From: Baffinella frigidus
Taxonomy: Eukaryota > Cryptophyceae > Cryptomonadales > Baffinellaceae
Assembly (NCBI GenBank): GCA_026770585.1
Contig: MU647089.1
Location: 173,009-183,727 of the forward strand
Length of the DNA stretch: 10,719 nucleotides
Reading direction: 5' to 3'
Part shown: piece after piece, positions 10,565 to 10,719 of the stretch
How the letters are laid out: each line of letters begins with the position of its first letter
Numbering within the stretch: position 1 is the stretch's first letter
Made by a program: the position numbers and the translations under genes
Notes under the pieces: generated by a model
What the model was told of the DNA's origin: nothing
The model's database searches: none
What the model saw: the letters and a program-made list of their open reading frames with translations, nothing else

Positions 10565-10719
10565 CCCCTCCCCCCACCGCCCTCTCTCGCTCTCTCTATC
10601 TCTCTCTCCTCTCTCTCTCTCCTCTCTCCCTCCACCCCTCTCTCTCTCTCTCCTCTCTCTCTCTCCACCCCTCTCTCTCTCCCCCCCCTCTCTCCCTCCA
10701 CCCCTCTCTCTCTCTTCTC
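10565..10719. repeat. (CT)n-rich polypyrimidine tract
   Basis: The end of the window is almost pure pyrimidine on the plus strand: CTCTCTCT runs broken by CCCTCC and CCACCCCTCTCTC, with a loose longer period of CCACCCCTCTCTCTCT. It continues past the window edge. Confidence 0.93.

Overview
This window looks like repeat-packed, non-coding DNA from a eukaryotic nuclear genome. I could not support a single protein-coding gene. Every open frame is short, overlaps frames on the other strand, and runs through repeats, homopolymers or palindromes, with no recognisable domain. There is no rRNA, CRISPR array, bacterial operon or bacterial-type promoter. CpG is frequent throughout, which argues against a CpG-depleted vertebrate genome. 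TA, AAG and CT microsatellites, one degenerate tRNA-like (SINE-like) sequence and dozens of short foldback elements suggest an invertebrate or a protist. The species cannot be fixed from this sequence.

Most of the window consists of short non-autonomous DNA-transposon-like foldbacks (MITEs) of 100-175 bp. I separated these families by hand. C family: about 140 bp, ends T-N-A-T-C, 4-bp target duplications (1003-1143, 1233-1373, 4019-4178, 4697-4847, 6117-6256, 8996-9135, 9982-10121). D family: about 123 bp, TACAGGGG ends, apparent TA target (5178, 5623, 6302, 6783, 7281, 7586 and 8300, plus solo ends). E family: about 104 bp, TATCCCTTAAG ends (2399, 2981, 3414, 3520, 4359, 9719, plus half copies). 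G family: 166-169 bp, 4-bp target duplications (4965, 5326). I family: about 161 bp (1391, 4480, 7710). Single elements lie at 2589-2761, 3131-3298 and 8596-8755.

Layout. Positions 1-600 hold an 11-bp satellite, a TA microsatellite and a 100-bp tandem duplication. Positions 1000-1551 hold two C elements and an I element. Positions 1671-3110 are a patchwork of direct repeats carrying E copies and a TA-flanked foldback. Positions 3130-4500 hold a foldback, a pair of 55-bp repeats around two E copies, a 23-bp minisatellite and a large inverted repeat interrupted by C and E insertions. Positions 4697-6424 alternate C, G and D elements on a locus that is present three times. Positions 6516-6957 hold solo D ends, a very long poly-C tract and an inverted duplicate of the 5131-5293 segment. 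Positions 7281-8421 hold D, I and D elements plus a perfect hairpin. Positions 8560-9821 hold a foldback between direct repeats, a C element, the tRNA-like sequence with a 197-bp tandem repeat, and an E element. Positions 9982-10719 hold a C element next to its own empty site, then a CT-rich tract.

The best-supported result is that several elements can be compared with duplicated, uninterrupted copies of their target sites inside this same window. This fixes their ends and target duplications directly from the sequence. No transposase is present, so any mobilising enzyme must be encoded elsewhere.
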